A stretch of 33,033 nt of DNA from Aporhodopirellula sallentina SM41 (GCF_000346505.1 NZ_ANOH01000445.1:1-33033); one strand, 5' to 3'. Counted from the stretch's first letter, positions 1-8,322 are shown. Program-made: numbers and translations. Notes: generated from the sequence alone by a model not told the origin.

Positions 1-56
1 AAGACGAACAGGACTGCAGAAACGATGTAGACGGCACCAATCCATTCTGGGCTCAT
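1..56 (-). CDS. pntB: NAD(P) transhydrogenase subunit beta, N-terminal fragment
   Basis: Only the first 18 codons lie in the window; the gene runs off the left edge. The minus strand reads MSPEWIGAVYIVSAVLFVF, the start of a hydrophobic helix, as expected for the membrane-embedded beta subunit of proton-translocating transhydrogenase. Its ATG overlaps the TGA of the upstream pntAB gene (ATGA), a usual sign of translational coupling. The assignment rests mainly on operon context (pntAA-pntAB-pntB), because the fragment is too short to show the NADP-binding domain. Confidence 0.85.
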   Translation of the reverse strand, partial: MSPEWIGAVYIVSAVLFV

Positions 57-349
57 GATCGTGCCTCCGGTTCATCTTTCTTTTTAAACATGCCGAGCAT
101 GCGGTCGGTGACCATGTAGCCGCCGACCACGTTAATCGTTGCGAAGAACACCGCCAGAGCGCCGAGAGCGGTCGCCCACTGGTCCATGCCGCCTCCGGCG
201 AGCGTAAGAGCGCCGACGACGGTGATCCCCGAAATGGCGTTCGCGCCTGACATGAGGGGTGTGTGCAATGTTGCGGGAACTTTTGAGATCAGTTCGAATC
301 CCAAAAAGATCGACAACATCAAAACGAAACCCAGTAGCACGGTTTCCAT
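53..349 (-). CDS. pntAB: NAD(P) transhydrogenase subunit alpha part 2 (membrane part)
   Basis: This 98-residue protein has about three hydrophobic segments and carries the characteristic stretch LMSGANAISGITVVGAL (around residues 32-48) of the alpha-subunit membrane domain. In organisms with a three-subunit enzyme, as known from Rhodospirillum rubrum, this domain is encoded separately from the NAD-binding part, as here. With PntB it forms the proton channel that drives hydride transfer from NADH to NADP. The C-terminus is short and charged (FKKKDEPEARS). It lies 18 bp downstream of pntAA and overlaps pntB by 4 bp, so the three genes should be cotranscribed. Confidence 0.95.
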   Translation of the reverse strand: METVLLGFVLMLSIFLGFELISKVPATLHTPLMSGANAISGITVVGALTLAGGGMDQWATALGALAVFFATINVVGGYMVTDRMLGMFKKKDEPEARS

Positions 350-367
350 GATTGTTTCTCGTGGTGG

Positions 368-1498
368 TTAGTTTTTATCTAGCAACATTGGATGAACGAT
401 TTGGCCGTCACGCGTGATCACGGCGGCTTGGGCGATCTCGTCTTCGGGCGAAAGGTCCCAGGTTTTGGATTCGTCGTCCCAAAAGTCGCTGATCAGGCTG
501 ACGAGATTGTTCGAGTACATTTCGCTCGCGTTACGGCAGACGTGTGAGGGCAGGTTGCCCATGCCGAGGATTTTGACCCCGCCGACGTCGACGATTTCGT
601 TCAGTACCGAACCTTCGACGTTGCCTCCGGATTCGACGGCCATGTCGACGACGACACTGCCCGGCCCCATCGCGGCGACCATGTCAGCGGTAACGATTCG
701 AGGTGCGGGGCGACCAAACAGTTGTGCCGTGGTGATGACCACATCGGAGGCGGCGATTACTGCTGCCTGTCCCTGTTTTTGCAGTTCGATTTGTTCCGGA
801 GTGAGAGCTTTGGCGTAGCCCTGTTCGGTTTGCCCGACTTCGCCAAGATCGATCTCGACGAATTTGGCACCGAGCGAGCGGACCTGTTCGGCAACAACGG
901 GGCGTGTGTCGAAGGCCTCGACTCGCGCGCCGAGTCGTTTGGCGGTGGCGATCGCCTGCAATCCTGCGACGCCGGCGCCGATCACGAACACACGTGCGGG
1001 GCGGATGGTTCCCGACGGCGTCATCATCATCGGGAACGCTTTGGGGCAGTGATACGCGGCCTGGATGACGGTGACGTAGCCGGCCAAGTTGGCCTGGGAT
1101 GACAACGCGTCCATCTTTTGCGCCCGCGTGCTCCGCGGGATCATTTCCATCGACAGGGCCGTGACGCCGCGGGCGGCCATCGCGTCGACTAAATCGCGGC
1201 GGTTCATCGGGTCGAGGAAACTGATATGTGTCGAACCGCTTTTGAGCGACTCGATGTCTTGCATCTCGGGTTGTCGGACGCGAAGAACGATGTCTGACTG
1301 ATTCAAAATGGCCTGACGGTCGGTTTCGATCGTGACGCCGACTTCTGTGTATTGTTCGTCCGGAAAACCGGAGGGCGACCCTAAGCTCGACTCAGCGACA
1401 ACCTCGAAACCGAGCCGAATCAGCTTCTTTGCGTTGTCGGGTACGAGTGCTGTTCTGAGTTCGCCTGGCCATGTTTCGGCCGGCACACCAATTCGCAT
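368..1498 (-). CDS. pntAA: NAD(P) transhydrogenase subunit alpha part 1 (NAD-binding)
   Basis: This soluble subunit binds NAD(H) and exchanges hydride with NADP(H) bound to PntB. The sequence starts MRIGVPAET, the alanine dehydrogenase/PntA N-terminal type. It has the conserved stretch MDALSSQANLAGY and a Rossmann nucleotide-binding loop GAGVAGLQA at residues 174-182, followed by LGARVEAFDTRP. I chose the ATG at 1498 (376 aa); the frame stays open seven codons further to a GTG at 1519, but homologues normally begin at the MRIGVP-like stretch. It is the first gene of the operon and is followed closely by pntAB and pntB. The enzyme supplies NADPH at the expense of the proton gradient. Confidence 0.95.
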   Translation of the reverse strand: MRIGVPAETWPGELRTALVPDNAKKLIRLGFEVVAESSLGSPSGFPDEQYTEVGVTIETDRQAILNQSDIVLRVRQPEMQDIESLKSGSTHISFLDPMNRRDLVDAMAARGVTALSMEMIPRSTRAQKMDALSSQANLAGYVTVIQAAYHCPKAFPMMMTPSGTIRPARVFVIGAGVAGLQAIATAKRLGARVEAFDTRPVVAEQVRSLGAKFVEIDLGEVGQTEQGYAKALTPEQIELQKQGQAAVIAASDVVITTAQLFGRPAPRIVTADMVAAMGPGSVVVDMAVESGGNVEGSVLNEIVDVGGVKILGMGNLPSHVCRNASEMYSNNLVSLISDFWDDESKTWDLSPEDEIAQAAVITRDGQIVHPMLLDKN

Positions 1499-1694
1499 TT
1501 CAATTCTCGATTGTTTCACGTTGGGACATCTCGAACCGTCATTACCAGCCTAAGCTGGCCGGCGCGCGAAAGAAAGTAGATGCGACGTTTCGGAGCGCTG
1601 CCGCGGCGTGTGGTAGATTATAGGCGTCGTAGGAGCACGCCCGTGTGATGGGGAGCGTGAAGGGAATCGTAGCGATGAACGTGTTGGAGATTTT

Positions 1695-3206
1695 ATGAAT
1701 CGGCGTCTGCTCGTGGTTGGGATGGTCTGTTTTCTATCGCTGTTCATTGTTGGGAATACCAGTTCGCTGGCATCGGACCAGGACGCGACGCCTCCTAATA
1801 TCGTGCTCATTTTGGCGGACGATTTGGGATACGGTGAACTCGGTTGCTATGGCCAGCAAAAGATCAAAACGCCCAACCTGGATCGCCTCGCCGAGCAGGG
1901 AATGCGGCTGACGGAGCACTACTGCGGTGCACCGGTGTGTGCCCCGTCGCGGTGTGTGTTGATGTCGGGACGGCATCTCGGCCACAGTGAGATTCGCGGC
2001 AATCGTGACTCGGGAAATGGAAAAAAGTTTCCCGGGCAATGGCCGATCTCCGATGCTCTGGTCACGATCGCCGAAGTGTTGCAGCGGGCCGGTTACGCGA
2101 CCGGTGGTTTTGGCAAATGGGGACTCGGGCCGACCGAATCTTCGGGCGGGCCGAACCGGCAGGGCTTTGATCGCTTCTTTGGTTATAACTGCCAACGCAA
2201 TGCACACAGTTACTACCCGCCGTTTCTCGATAGTGACGATCAGCGGGAAATGCTCAACGAATCTCCGGTTACCGGGCATCTGAAAAAGCCGAGCGGTGAA
2301 GTCGTTGCGGAGGACTATCGAGCGGACGTTTACGCACCCGATCGGATTCTCACCGAAGCTCTCGATTGGCTCGATCAAAACAGCAGCGGCCCGTTTTTCC
2401 TTTACCTGCCTTTCGTCGAACCGCACGTGGCGATGCAACCGCCGCAGGAATGGATTGATCGTTATCCGAAGCAGTGGGACGCGGAAAACGGCCCGTACCG
2501 TGGTCAGAACGGGTACCTGCCACATCCACGTCCACGGGCGGCGTACGCGGCAATGATCTCGGATCTCGATGAACATGTCGGAGCGGTGATGGACCGACTC
2601 AAAAAACGCGGCGTAGAAGACAACACGATTGTTGTTTTTACGTCCGACAACGGTCCCACGCATGGCGGTCGCGATCCGCGGTTTCACATCGGCGGCGCCG
2701 CGTGTTCTTTTTTCGATTCCGCCGCCGGTCTAAAAGGGTACAAGGGTAGTTGTTATGAAGGCGGGTTGAAGGTGCCGTGTTTGGTCCGTTGGCCGGGGAA
2801 GGTGGCCGCCGGCAGCATTTCGTCGGTGCCGTCGTACTTTCCCGATTGGTTTGCCACGTTGGTTGCGATCAGCGGAGTCGGTCTATCCGGCGACCAACGA
2901 GGTGACGGCGTGGATTTGACGCCCGCCCTGACCGGAAAGGGCGAGGTGTGTCGGGAACAGCCGATGATTTGGGAGTTCGCCGGGTATGGTGGGATCTTTG
3001 CGATTCGAGACGGCGAGTGGAAAGCGGTGCGAAGGCAAACCAAACGCAAAAAGCCCGCAGCGTGGGAGCTGTATCATCTCGCAACCGATCCGTATGAGTC
3101 CACCGACGTGGCGGCAAATCATCCTGAGATTGTCGATCGGCTCGAACGCGAATTTTTGGAGAATCGGTTTCCCGAGCCTGACTTTCCCCAACCGTTGATC
3201 GACTGA
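1695..3206 (+). CDS. Secreted sulfatase (arylsulfatase family, type I)
   Basis: A 503-residue sulfatase with an N-terminal signal peptide (positively charged MNRR, hydrophobic core, then SSLASDQ). The metal site begins with NIVLILADDLGYGELGCYG. The C-x-P-S-R signature is CAPSR at residues 82-86, so C82 should be converted to the catalytic formylglycine. Further family features are GKWGLG near residue 140 and TSDNGPTHGG around residue 315. The start is supported by a GGAG Shine-Dalgarno 5 bp upstream of the ATG. Substrate is unknown; in planctomycetes such enzymes generally desulfate algal or host polysaccharides, and no carbohydrate utilisation cluster adjoins it here. The maturation enzyme is not in the window. 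The stop codon heads a short direct repeat. Confidence 0.95.
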   Translation: MNRRLLVVGMVCFLSLFIVGNTSSLASDQDATPPNIVLILADDLGYGELGCYGQQKIKTPNLDRLAEQGMRLTEHYCGAPVCAPSRCVLMSGRHLGHSEIRGNRDSGNGKKFPGQWPISDALVTIAEVLQRAGYATGGFGKWGLGPTESSGGPNRQGFDRFFGYNCQRNAHSYYPPFLDSDDQREMLNESPVTGHLKKPSGEVVAEDYRADVYAPDRILTEALDWLDQNSSGPFFLYLPFVEPHVAMQPPQEWIDRYPKQWDAENGPYRGQNGYLPHPRPRAAYAAMISDLDEHVGAVMDRLKKRGVEDNTIVVFTSDNGPTHGGRDPRFHIGGAACSFFDSAAGLKGYKGSCYEGGLKVPCLVRWPGKVAAGSISSVPSYFPDWFATLVAISGVGLSGDQRGDGVDLTPALTGKGEVCREQPMIWEFAGYGGIFAIRDGEWKAVRRQTKRKKPAAWELYHLATDPYESTDVAANHPEIVDRLEREFLENRFPEPDFPQPLID

Positions 3207-3248
3207 CGGCAGGGTTTTTGGCGGCAGTGGGGCGTGACGGCTGGGTTT
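3204..3248 (+). repeat. 14-bp direct repeat beginning at the sulfatase stop codon
   Basis: tgacggcagggttt at 3204-3217 recurs as tgacggctgggttt at 3235-3248, matching 13 of 14 bases at a distance of 31 bp. The first copy begins with the TGA stop of the sulfatase; the second places a TGA in another frame. It lies in the short region between the convergent sulfatase and dtd genes. Confidence 0.7.
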
Positions 3249-3268
3249 CGTTTTGTCGCGAGACGGTA

Positions 3269-3721
3269 TCAGCGAACGATTTCGTCGGAGTCGAGGATGA
3301 TTGTCACCGGTCCGTCGTTGACCAGCGACACGGCCATGTCGGCGGCGAAGATTCCTGTTGCGACGGGGATCCCGAGCGAGGTGAGATGGTCGGCGTAGTT
3401 CTGGTAGAGTTCTTTGGCGATGTCCGGCGAGGCGGCGCCGGTGAAGGATGGGCGTCTGCCTTTGCGACAATCGGCCAGGAGTGTGAATTGGCTGATCGCG
3501 AGCACGCCGCCTCCGGTATCCATGACGTTGCGATTCATCTTGCCCTCTTCGTCGGAGAAAATCCGCAGGTTGGCGGTTTTCTCCGCGAGTACCCTCACCG
3601 TTTCCGTGGTATCTCCGTGTGCGATGCCCACCAGGGCGACCAAGCCGTGATCGATTTTCCCAACGATTTCATGATTGACGTGGACGTTGGCTTGAAGGCT
3701 TCGCTGCAGGATGACTTTCAC
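3269..3721 (-). CDS. dtd: D-aminoacyl-tRNA deacylase
   Basis: This cytoplasmic enzyme hydrolyses D-aminoacyl-tRNA (and glycyl-tRNA-Ala) and so keeps D-amino acids out of protein. At 150 residues it has the usual DTD length. Both signature motifs are visible: SQFTL at residues 77-81, and NDGPVT at 135-140, which carries the Gly-cisPro pair of the active site. The start MKVILQRS is typical. It is convergent with the sulfatase and diverges from the zinc-ribbon gene to its right, so it is probably a single-gene unit. Confidence 0.96.
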   Translation of the reverse strand: MKVILQRSLQANVHVNHEIVGKIDHGLVALVGIAHGDTTETVRVLAEKTANLRIFSDEEGKMNRNVMDTGGGVLAISQFTLLADCRKGRRPSFTGAASPDIAKELYQNYADHLTSLGIPVATGIFAADMAVSLVNDGPVTIILDSDEIVR

Positions 3722-3790
3722 GTCGAAGTCTCGCTAAGATAGTGTTGTTGAAAGAGTGGATTTTTCTTTGTCGCGTTGTCCGTGAATCGT

Positions 3791-4696
3791 ATGCCGTATT
3801 TGTTTACTTGCCCACACTGCCACACGCGAACGGAAGTGGAAGATGAGTTCAGCGGTCAATCGGGCGAATGCGTGGTTTGTGGTCGCGAGATCACGTTACC
3901 CAATTTTGCTCCCGGTGCGGGTTCGCGTGCTGCGATGACGGGATCGGGAAAGAAACGCCAACGTTCGGCCGCCTGGGTGGCCGCAGCGGTGGTGATGTTG
4001 TTGCTGGTCGGATCGTCCATCGTCGCGATCGCGCGTATTGGCGGTTCAACGGCCAACAGGCTGCGTCAGGGCCGCGAGCGGATCGCCAGCATTAAGAATT
4101 TGGAGACGATCGCTGAAGCACTCAACGCATACGCGGCCGATCACGGCAGTTATCCTCCGCCGGCGATCAGGAGTCGCACCGGCAAGCCGTTGTTGTCGTG
4201 GCGTGTGATGATTTTGCCGTACCTCGGCGAGGAAGAGTTATACGATCGTTTCAACCTCAGCGCGGCATGGGACAGCAACACAAACCAGATGCTGAGTTAT
4301 CAAGACATGCCTGTGGTTTACCGACATCCCGACAACCAGGGATGGGCGTCGGACACGCCCTATCATTTGGTGACGGGGACAGGAACATTGTTTCCAGCCA
4401 GCGGGGCGCTCGGGCCGAAGCAAGTGGTCGATGGTGCCACCAAGACGATCCTGTTGACCGAAGCGAGAGTGTCGAGTGTTTGGACGGAGCCGATTGATTT
4501 GGACTTCGCCGTTTCAGCAGGGCGAATCAACACGACCGCGGGTAGCGACTTTGGTGGTGTTACCGAGGGAGGCGTGTGTGTGGCGACGGTTGACGGGCGT
4601 GGGCATTTTCTGTCGGAGTCGACTGCGGCGTTGACCGTCAATGCGTTGGTTACGCCGAGGGGCGGAGAGCCGTTGGCGGACGACGTCTTGGACTGA
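3791..4696 (+). CDS. Zinc-ribbon membrane protein with DUF1559-type domain
   Basis: A 301-residue protein from the ATG at 3791; in-frame TTG (3776) and GTG (3782) codons upstream are alternatives. Residues 7-30 form a likely zinc ribbon (CPHC at 7-10, CVVC at 27-30). A transmembrane helix follows at about 60-83. The rest resembles the planctomycete DUF1559 pseudopilin-like domain (ASIKNLETIAEALNAYA, then SWRVMILPYLGEEELYDRF). The classical form carries a pilin-type N-terminus; here a zinc ribbon and membrane anchor replace it. The DUF1559 part probably faces the periplasm. Function is unknown. The stop codon lies in the first unit of a four-copy 17-bp tandem repeat. Confidence 0.85.
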   Translation: MPYLFTCPHCHTRTEVEDEFSGQSGECVVCGREITLPNFAPGAGSRAAMTGSGKKRQRSAAWVAAAVVMLLLVGSSIVAIARIGGSTANRLRQGRERIASIKNLETIAEALNAYAADHGSYPPPAIRSRTGKPLLSWRVMILPYLGEEELYDRFNLSAAWDSNTNQMLSYQDMPVVYRHPDNQGWASDTPYHLVTGTGTLFPASGALGPKQVVDGATKTILLTEARVSSVWTEPIDLDFAVSAGRINTTAGSDFGGVTEGGVCVATVDGRGHFLSESTAALTVNALVTPRGGEPLADDVLD

Positions 4697-4752
4697 GTAG
4701 AGTTTTGGACTGAGTAAAGTCTTGGAGCGATCGAAGTTTTGGGCTGAGTAAA
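4685..4752 (+). repeat. Four tandem 17-bp units spanning a stop codon
   Basis: Units are gtcttggactgagtaga (4685-4701), gttttggactgagtaaa (4702-4718), gtcttggagcgatcgaa (4719-4735) and gttttgggctgagtaaa (4736-4752). The TGA at 4694-4696 inside unit 1 is the stop of the zinc-ribbon/DUF1559 gene. Three of the units carry TGAGTA(A/G), and because 17 is not a multiple of three the stops fall in different frames. There are no spacers, so it is not a CRISPR. Confidence 0.85.
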
Positions 4753-4781
4753 ACGCCGATGCCGCAAGGTTGCGTTGACGT

Positions 4782-4821
4782 AAAAAACGCCTGCAACCCG
4801 TTGTTCCGAGTTGCAGGCGTT
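4782..4821 (-). terminator. Intrinsic terminator of argG
   Basis: The arms aacgcctgcaac (4786-4797) and gttgcaggcgtt (4810-4821) form a perfect 12-bp stem with a 12-nt loop. On the minus strand it ends in a run of six T (4787-4782). It lies 28 bp past the argG stop and is oriented to end argG transcription. It also separates argG from the convergent gene. Confidence 0.92.
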
Positions 4822-4848
4822 GATGCCATGCGATGAGCGTTCGTCGGC

Positions 4849-6063
4849 TTAGAACTTACGTGGTGTGACGCGGCCCTGAACTCGGCAAGGCAGTCCGTGG
4901 ATCCGCAGGAAGCCTTCGGCGTCATCTTGGTTGTACGAGCCGCCGCCTTCCATGGTCGCGATTTCTTCGTCGTAGAGACTGTTCGGGCTTTGTCGCGAGG
5001 AGACCATGATGTTGCCCTTGTACAGTTGCAACGTGACTTCGCCGGTGACTGGTTTTTGAGCTTCGCGGATGAACGCGAAGAGCGAATCCATTTTGGGCGT
5101 GTACCAGAATCCGTAGTAAACCATCTCGGCGACTTCCGGGGCGAGTCGGTCTCGAAGGTGCATCAGGTCGCGATCCATCGTGAGTTGTTCGATGTACATC
5201 AACGCGTCGTAGAGCACGGTCATGCCGGGCGACTCGTAGACGCCGCGGCTCTTCATTCCGACGAAGCGGTTTTCGACCATGTCGATCCGGCCGACGCCGT
5301 TGCGTCCACCGATGATGTTGAGTTGTTCGACCATCTCCAGGGCGGAGATTTTCTTTCCGCCCAGGGTGACCGGTACTCCGGATTCGAAACCGATCGTGAC
5401 TTCTTCGGGTTGGTCAGGTGCTTCTTGAGGAGAAACGCCCATTCCGAATTCGACGAGTTCGACGCCGTTGACGTCGAGTTCTTCCAGTTTGCCGGCTTCG
5501 TAGGAGATGTGCAGCACATTCTCGTCGCTGCTGTATGGCTTCGCCGTGGATGCTTTGACGGGGATTCTTTTGACGTCGCAGTACTCGATCAGTTCGGTTC
5601 GGCCGGGGAAGGCGTCACGGAACGATTTGATTCGCCATGGGGCGATCATCTTGATGCTCGGGTCGAGTGCCTCGGCGGCCAACTGGAATCGACATTGGTC
5701 GTTGCCTTTGCCGGTTGCACCGTGGGCGTAGGCGGTTGCGCCGACTTCGCGGGCGACTTCCAGCATCACTTTGCTGATCAGTGGGCGGGCGATGGAGGTT
5801 CCCAGCAGGTAAATTTGCTCATATTTCGCCTGCCATGAGAGGACAGGGAAGGCGAAATCGCGGCATAACTCTTCGCGGACGTCGACCAGGCGAGAGGAGG
5901 CGGCGCCGCAGGTGCGGGCTTTCTCCATGATGGCGTCTCGATCCTCGCACGGCTGGCCCAAATCCACGTAAACACAGTGGACTTCGTATCCCTGGTCTTG
6001 GAGCCATCCGAGGATGACGGAGGTATCGAGTCCACCGGAATAGGCCAGCACGCAACTTTTCAT
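4849..6063 (-). CDS. argG: Argininosuccinate synthase
   Basis: This enzyme joins citrulline and aspartate using ATP, the penultimate step of arginine synthesis. At 404 residues it has the usual length. The ATP-binding P-loop AYSGGLDTS lies at residues 7-15, and GATGKGNDQCRF near residue 115 is the conserved substrate-binding stretch. It starts MKSCVLAYSGG with the ATG at 6063. It is a single gene followed by a strong terminator and diverging from larB across 140 bp. No other arg genes are in the window. Confidence 0.98.
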   Translation of the reverse strand: MKSCVLAYSGGLDTSVILGWLQDQGYEVHCVYVDLGQPCEDRDAIMEKARTCGAASSRLVDVREELCRDFAFPVLSWQAKYEQIYLLGTSIARPLISKVMLEVAREVGATAYAHGATGKGNDQCRFQLAAEALDPSIKMIAPWRIKSFRDAFPGRTELIEYCDVKRIPVKASTAKPYSSDENVLHISYEAGKLEELDVNGVELVEFGMGVSPQEAPDQPEEVTIGFESGVPVTLGGKKISALEMVEQLNIIGGRNGVGRIDMVENRFVGMKSRGVYESPGMTVLYDALMYIEQLTMDRDLMHLRDRLAPEVAEMVYYGFWYTPKMDSLFAFIREAQKPVTGEVTLQLYKGNIMVSSRQSPNSLYDEEIATMEGGGSYNQDDAEGFLRIHGLPCRVQGRVTPRKF

Positions 6064-6126
6064 ATTGAATCAACATCCAATGACGAGAGGAATTTGTCTA
6101 TGTTTTGGGGGTCGATCATTTAAGTG

Positions 6127-6151
6127 GCCGCTGCCCAAACACGCAAGCGGC
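6127..6151. other. Inverted repeat in the argG/larB divergent region
   Basis: GCCGCT (6127-6132) and AGCGGC (6146-6151) form a 6-bp stem with a 13-nt loop between the two divergent starts. A TATAAAT sequence follows at 6154-6160. It might be a regulatory hairpin or operator for argG or larB, but no matching -35 box is clear. Confidence 0.3.
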
Positions 6152-6203
6152 AGTATAAATCGGCATTCTTCCCCACATCGTCATTCTGCCCACAAAATTC
6201 CCG

Positions 6204-7124
6204 ATGATCCCCCCTGCCCCGCAATCCTCCTCTGACGGAAACGTCGCCCCCAATGCCCGGCCGGATTCCGGTGCTTTGCTCGATTTGCTCGCATCGGTTG
6301 CGAAAGGAACCGTCGGCGTTGAGCAGGCGGCCGGCAGCGTTGCGTCGATGATTTCCACCGCGAGTGGCGAGAACTTGGCAGCGTTGGGTGGCGTCGCGGA
6401 GATTCCGGGCGCGACCGTGGACCTGGGCCGCCGCGATCGGTGCGGGTTCGGCGAGGTGATCTACGGCGAGGGCAAAAGCACCGATCTGATGATCCGGATC
6501 GTCGAGACTCAGCTCGAGGCCGGGCAGACTTGTTTGATCACTCGGATCGATCCAACCTCGGCGGCGCAGTTGCGACGCCATTTTCCACACACACACCACA
6601 ATCCACACGCGCGAACGCTGCGGATCGCGTCCGAGATCGACCTTCTCGCCACACCGGTTCTCGACGACAGTTGCCCGCACGTGGCGGTCGTGACGGCGGG
6701 CAGCACGGATGCGGCGGTGGCGGAGGAAGCGGTTGAGACGCTGACGTGGATGGGCGTTCCGCATCTGCGAGTCGAAGACATCGGCGTTGCCGGGCCGCAG
6801 CGTTTGTTGGCGGCGGTTCCGGCGTTGCGAAAAGCGTCGGCGATTGTGGTGATCGCTGGCATGGAAGGTGCACTACCGCCGACGGTCGCCGGTCACGTCA
6901 GCGTACCTGTCTTCGCCGTGCCAACGAGCATGGGATACGGTGCGAACTTCGGTGGTTTGACACCGTTGATGGGGATGTTGACCGCGTGTGCACCCAACGT
7001 GGCGGTCGTCAATATCGATGCCGGATTCAAAGGGGCGTATTTGGGAGGTCTGATCGCCGCTCAATTGATCGCTGCCGAGAATCATGCAAAGCAACCGTCG
7101 TCCAATCAATACGAAGGCGTTTAG
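6204..7124 (+). CDS. larB: LarB, nickel-pincer nucleotide biosynthesis (NaAD carboxylase/hydrolase)
   Basis: LarB carboxylates nicotinic acid adenine dinucleotide and hydrolyses it, the first step towards the nickel-pincer cofactor of lactate racemase-type enzymes. Visible features are GFGEVIYGEGKS (residues 81-92), VVTAGSTDAAVAEEA (162-176, PurE-like), and the C-terminal run NFGGLTPLMG followed by CAPNVAVVNID (262-272). C262 probably corresponds to the catalytic cysteine of this region in characterised LarB. The 306-residue protein has about 24 extra N-terminal residues, so the true start may lie downstream; no clear ribosome site precedes 6204. LarC, LarE and a LarA-like partner are absent from the window. 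nnrD follows after 240 bp. Confidence 0.92.
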   Translation: MIPPAPQSSSDGNVAPNARPDSGALLDLLASVAKGTVGVEQAAGSVASMISTASGENLAALGGVAEIPGATVDLGRRDRCGFGEVIYGEGKSTDLMIRIVETQLEAGQTCLITRIDPTSAAQLRRHFPHTHHNPHARTLRIASEIDLLATPVLDDSCPHVAVVTAGSTDAAVAEEAVETLTWMGVPHLRVEDIGVAGPQRLLAAVPALRKASAIVVIAGMEGALPPTVAGHVSVPVFAVPTSMGYGANFGGLTPLMGMLTACAPNVAVVNIDAGFKGAYLGGLIAAQLIAAENHAKQPSSNQYEGV

Positions 7125-7141
7125 AACCTAGCCGGTAGTTC

Positions 7142-7205
7142 GTCAGCCGATCGGCGTTCGCCGCGGTTTCCATGGGAGAACCGAATCGAACGCCCGCCGG
7201 CTGAT
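7142..7205 (+). terminator. Long imperfect hairpin downstream of larB
   Basis: Two 27-nt arms (7142-7168 and 7179-7205) pair at about 20 positions with a 10-nt loop. The outer part pairs TCAGCCG with CGGCTGA and the inner part GGCGTTCG with CGAACGCC. A short T-rich stretch (tggtttt) follows. It may terminate larB transcription or be a structured element between larB and the dehydratase gene. Confidence 0.5.
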
Positions 7206-7364
7206 TGGTTTTCGGCGTTTTCAGATAGGTTCCTCGAGTCGCTGTTCGAGAGGATTGAGAACGGATGGCTCGGGATTGTTTGGGAAGAGAGCCTTCACGT
7301 TGGGTTCGTCGTTCGGTTTGGGACCGATGCGTGTTTTCTTCTTCTATCTTTTGAGCGAGCCATT

Positions 7365-8246
7365 ATGTCACGTCCTGTTACACTGCCGCCGCGAAACGCA
7401 TCGGATCATAAAGGGACGTTTGGGCGGGTGTTGTTGGTCGGTGGTTCACGTGGCATGGCGGGGTCGATCTCTCTGTCGTCGATCGCGGCGCTGCATACCG
7501 GTTCGGGGTTGGTCTCGTCCGCGGTGCCTGACGTCGTTTTAGAAACGGTTGCCGGTTTTCACGCGGCGTTGATGACGATCGGGTTGCCCGCCGAAGACGG
7601 CAGGTTCTCCAGCGATGCGTGGGAGTCGCTCTGTGGGCGAGTGTCCACTCAAAATGCGATCGGAACCGGTCCAGGCATGACGACGGAATCAGGCAGCGTG
7701 GCGATTGTCGAAGGTTTGTTGAAACAGCGGCAAACGCCCGTCGTATTGGATGCCGACGCGTTGAACGTGATTTCGAGTCAAGGTTGGTTGGACGGTGACG
7801 AGTTGGCTCGGGGCAAAGACGATGCGGCGGTCGTCTTCACGCCACATCCCGGCGAACTGTCGCGTCTCACCGGTGTTCCCGCGAGTGATGTTGATGGTCA
7901 GGTACGCGCCGCGGGGGAACTGTCGAAACGTCTCGGGTTCACGATCGTGGTCAAGGGAGGCCCGACTCGCGTGGTGGGGCGCGGTTCGGACGATTCTCCG
8001 GTGCAGACTTATGTCAACACGACGGGGAATCCCGCGATGGCGACGGCCGGGTGTGGCGATGTATTGACCGGCGTGATCACGTCGTTGCTCGGACAGGGTT
8101 TGTGCGGATGGGATGCCGCTCGGCTCGGCGTTTGGATACACGGTCGTGCGGGCGACGTTGCCGCGTCTCGAATCAGCTCGGCGGGGATGACCGCAGTGCA
8201 TCTGGTCGAGACGCTCGCGTTGATCGCTGACGAGATGTCGGAATGA
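7365..8246 (+). CDS. nnrD: ADP-dependent NAD(P)H-hydrate dehydratase
   Basis: This repair enzyme converts the damaged hydrates of NADH and NADPH back to the active cofactors using ADP (or ATP). The sequence shows the ribokinase-like fold of the YjeF C-terminal domain: [15 protein letters not shown] (residues 20-34), NAIGTGPGM (97-105), FTPHPGEL (158-165) and [16 protein letters not shown] (221-236), where D232 should be catalytic. At 293 residues it is the stand-alone dehydratase without the N-terminal epimerase domain, and no epimerase gene is seen in the window. It sits behind larB, whose substrate is also a pyridine dinucleotide. Confidence 0.94.
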   Translation: MSRPVTLPPRNASDHKGTFGRVLLVGGSRGMAGSISLSSIAALHTGSGLVSSAVPDVVLETVAGFHAALMTIGLPAEDGRFSSDAWESLCGRVSTQNAIGTGPGMTTESGSVAIVEGLLKQRQTPVVLDADALNVISSQGWLDGDELARGKDDAAVVFTPHPGELSRLTGVPASDVDGQVRAAGELSKRLGFTIVVKGGPTRVVGRGSDDSPVQTYVNTTGNPAMATAGCGDVLTGVITSLLGQGLCGWDAARLGVWIHGRAGDVAASRISSAGMTAVHLVETLALIADEMSE

Positions 8247-8248
8247 AA

Positions 8249-8287
8249 AAAGCCGCCATGGGACTCGGTTTTCCACATGACGGCTTT
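8249..8287 (-). terminator. Terminator between nnrD and the HtrA gene
   Basis: aaagccgccatg (8249-8260) and catgacggcttt (8276-8287) pair at 11 of 12 positions. On the minus strand the stem is followed by a run of T (complement of aaaaaa, 8246-8251), which suits termination of the protease gene. It lies just past the nnrD stop and may work in both directions. Confidence 0.85.
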
Positions 8288-8322
8288 CGACGGTTGATTG
8301 ACCGTGGATGGCGGGGCGAGAG

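Noticed and set aside
1734-2687. Long minus-strand open frame (317 codons) across the sulfatase gene
   Set aside because: It is antisense to a gene with clear catalytic motifs; its translation is Arg/His-rich and of low plausibility, as expected from GC-rich codon bias.
4897-5838. Plus-strand open frame of 313 codons inside argG
   Set aside because: Antisense to argG, whose motifs and terminator are unambiguous.
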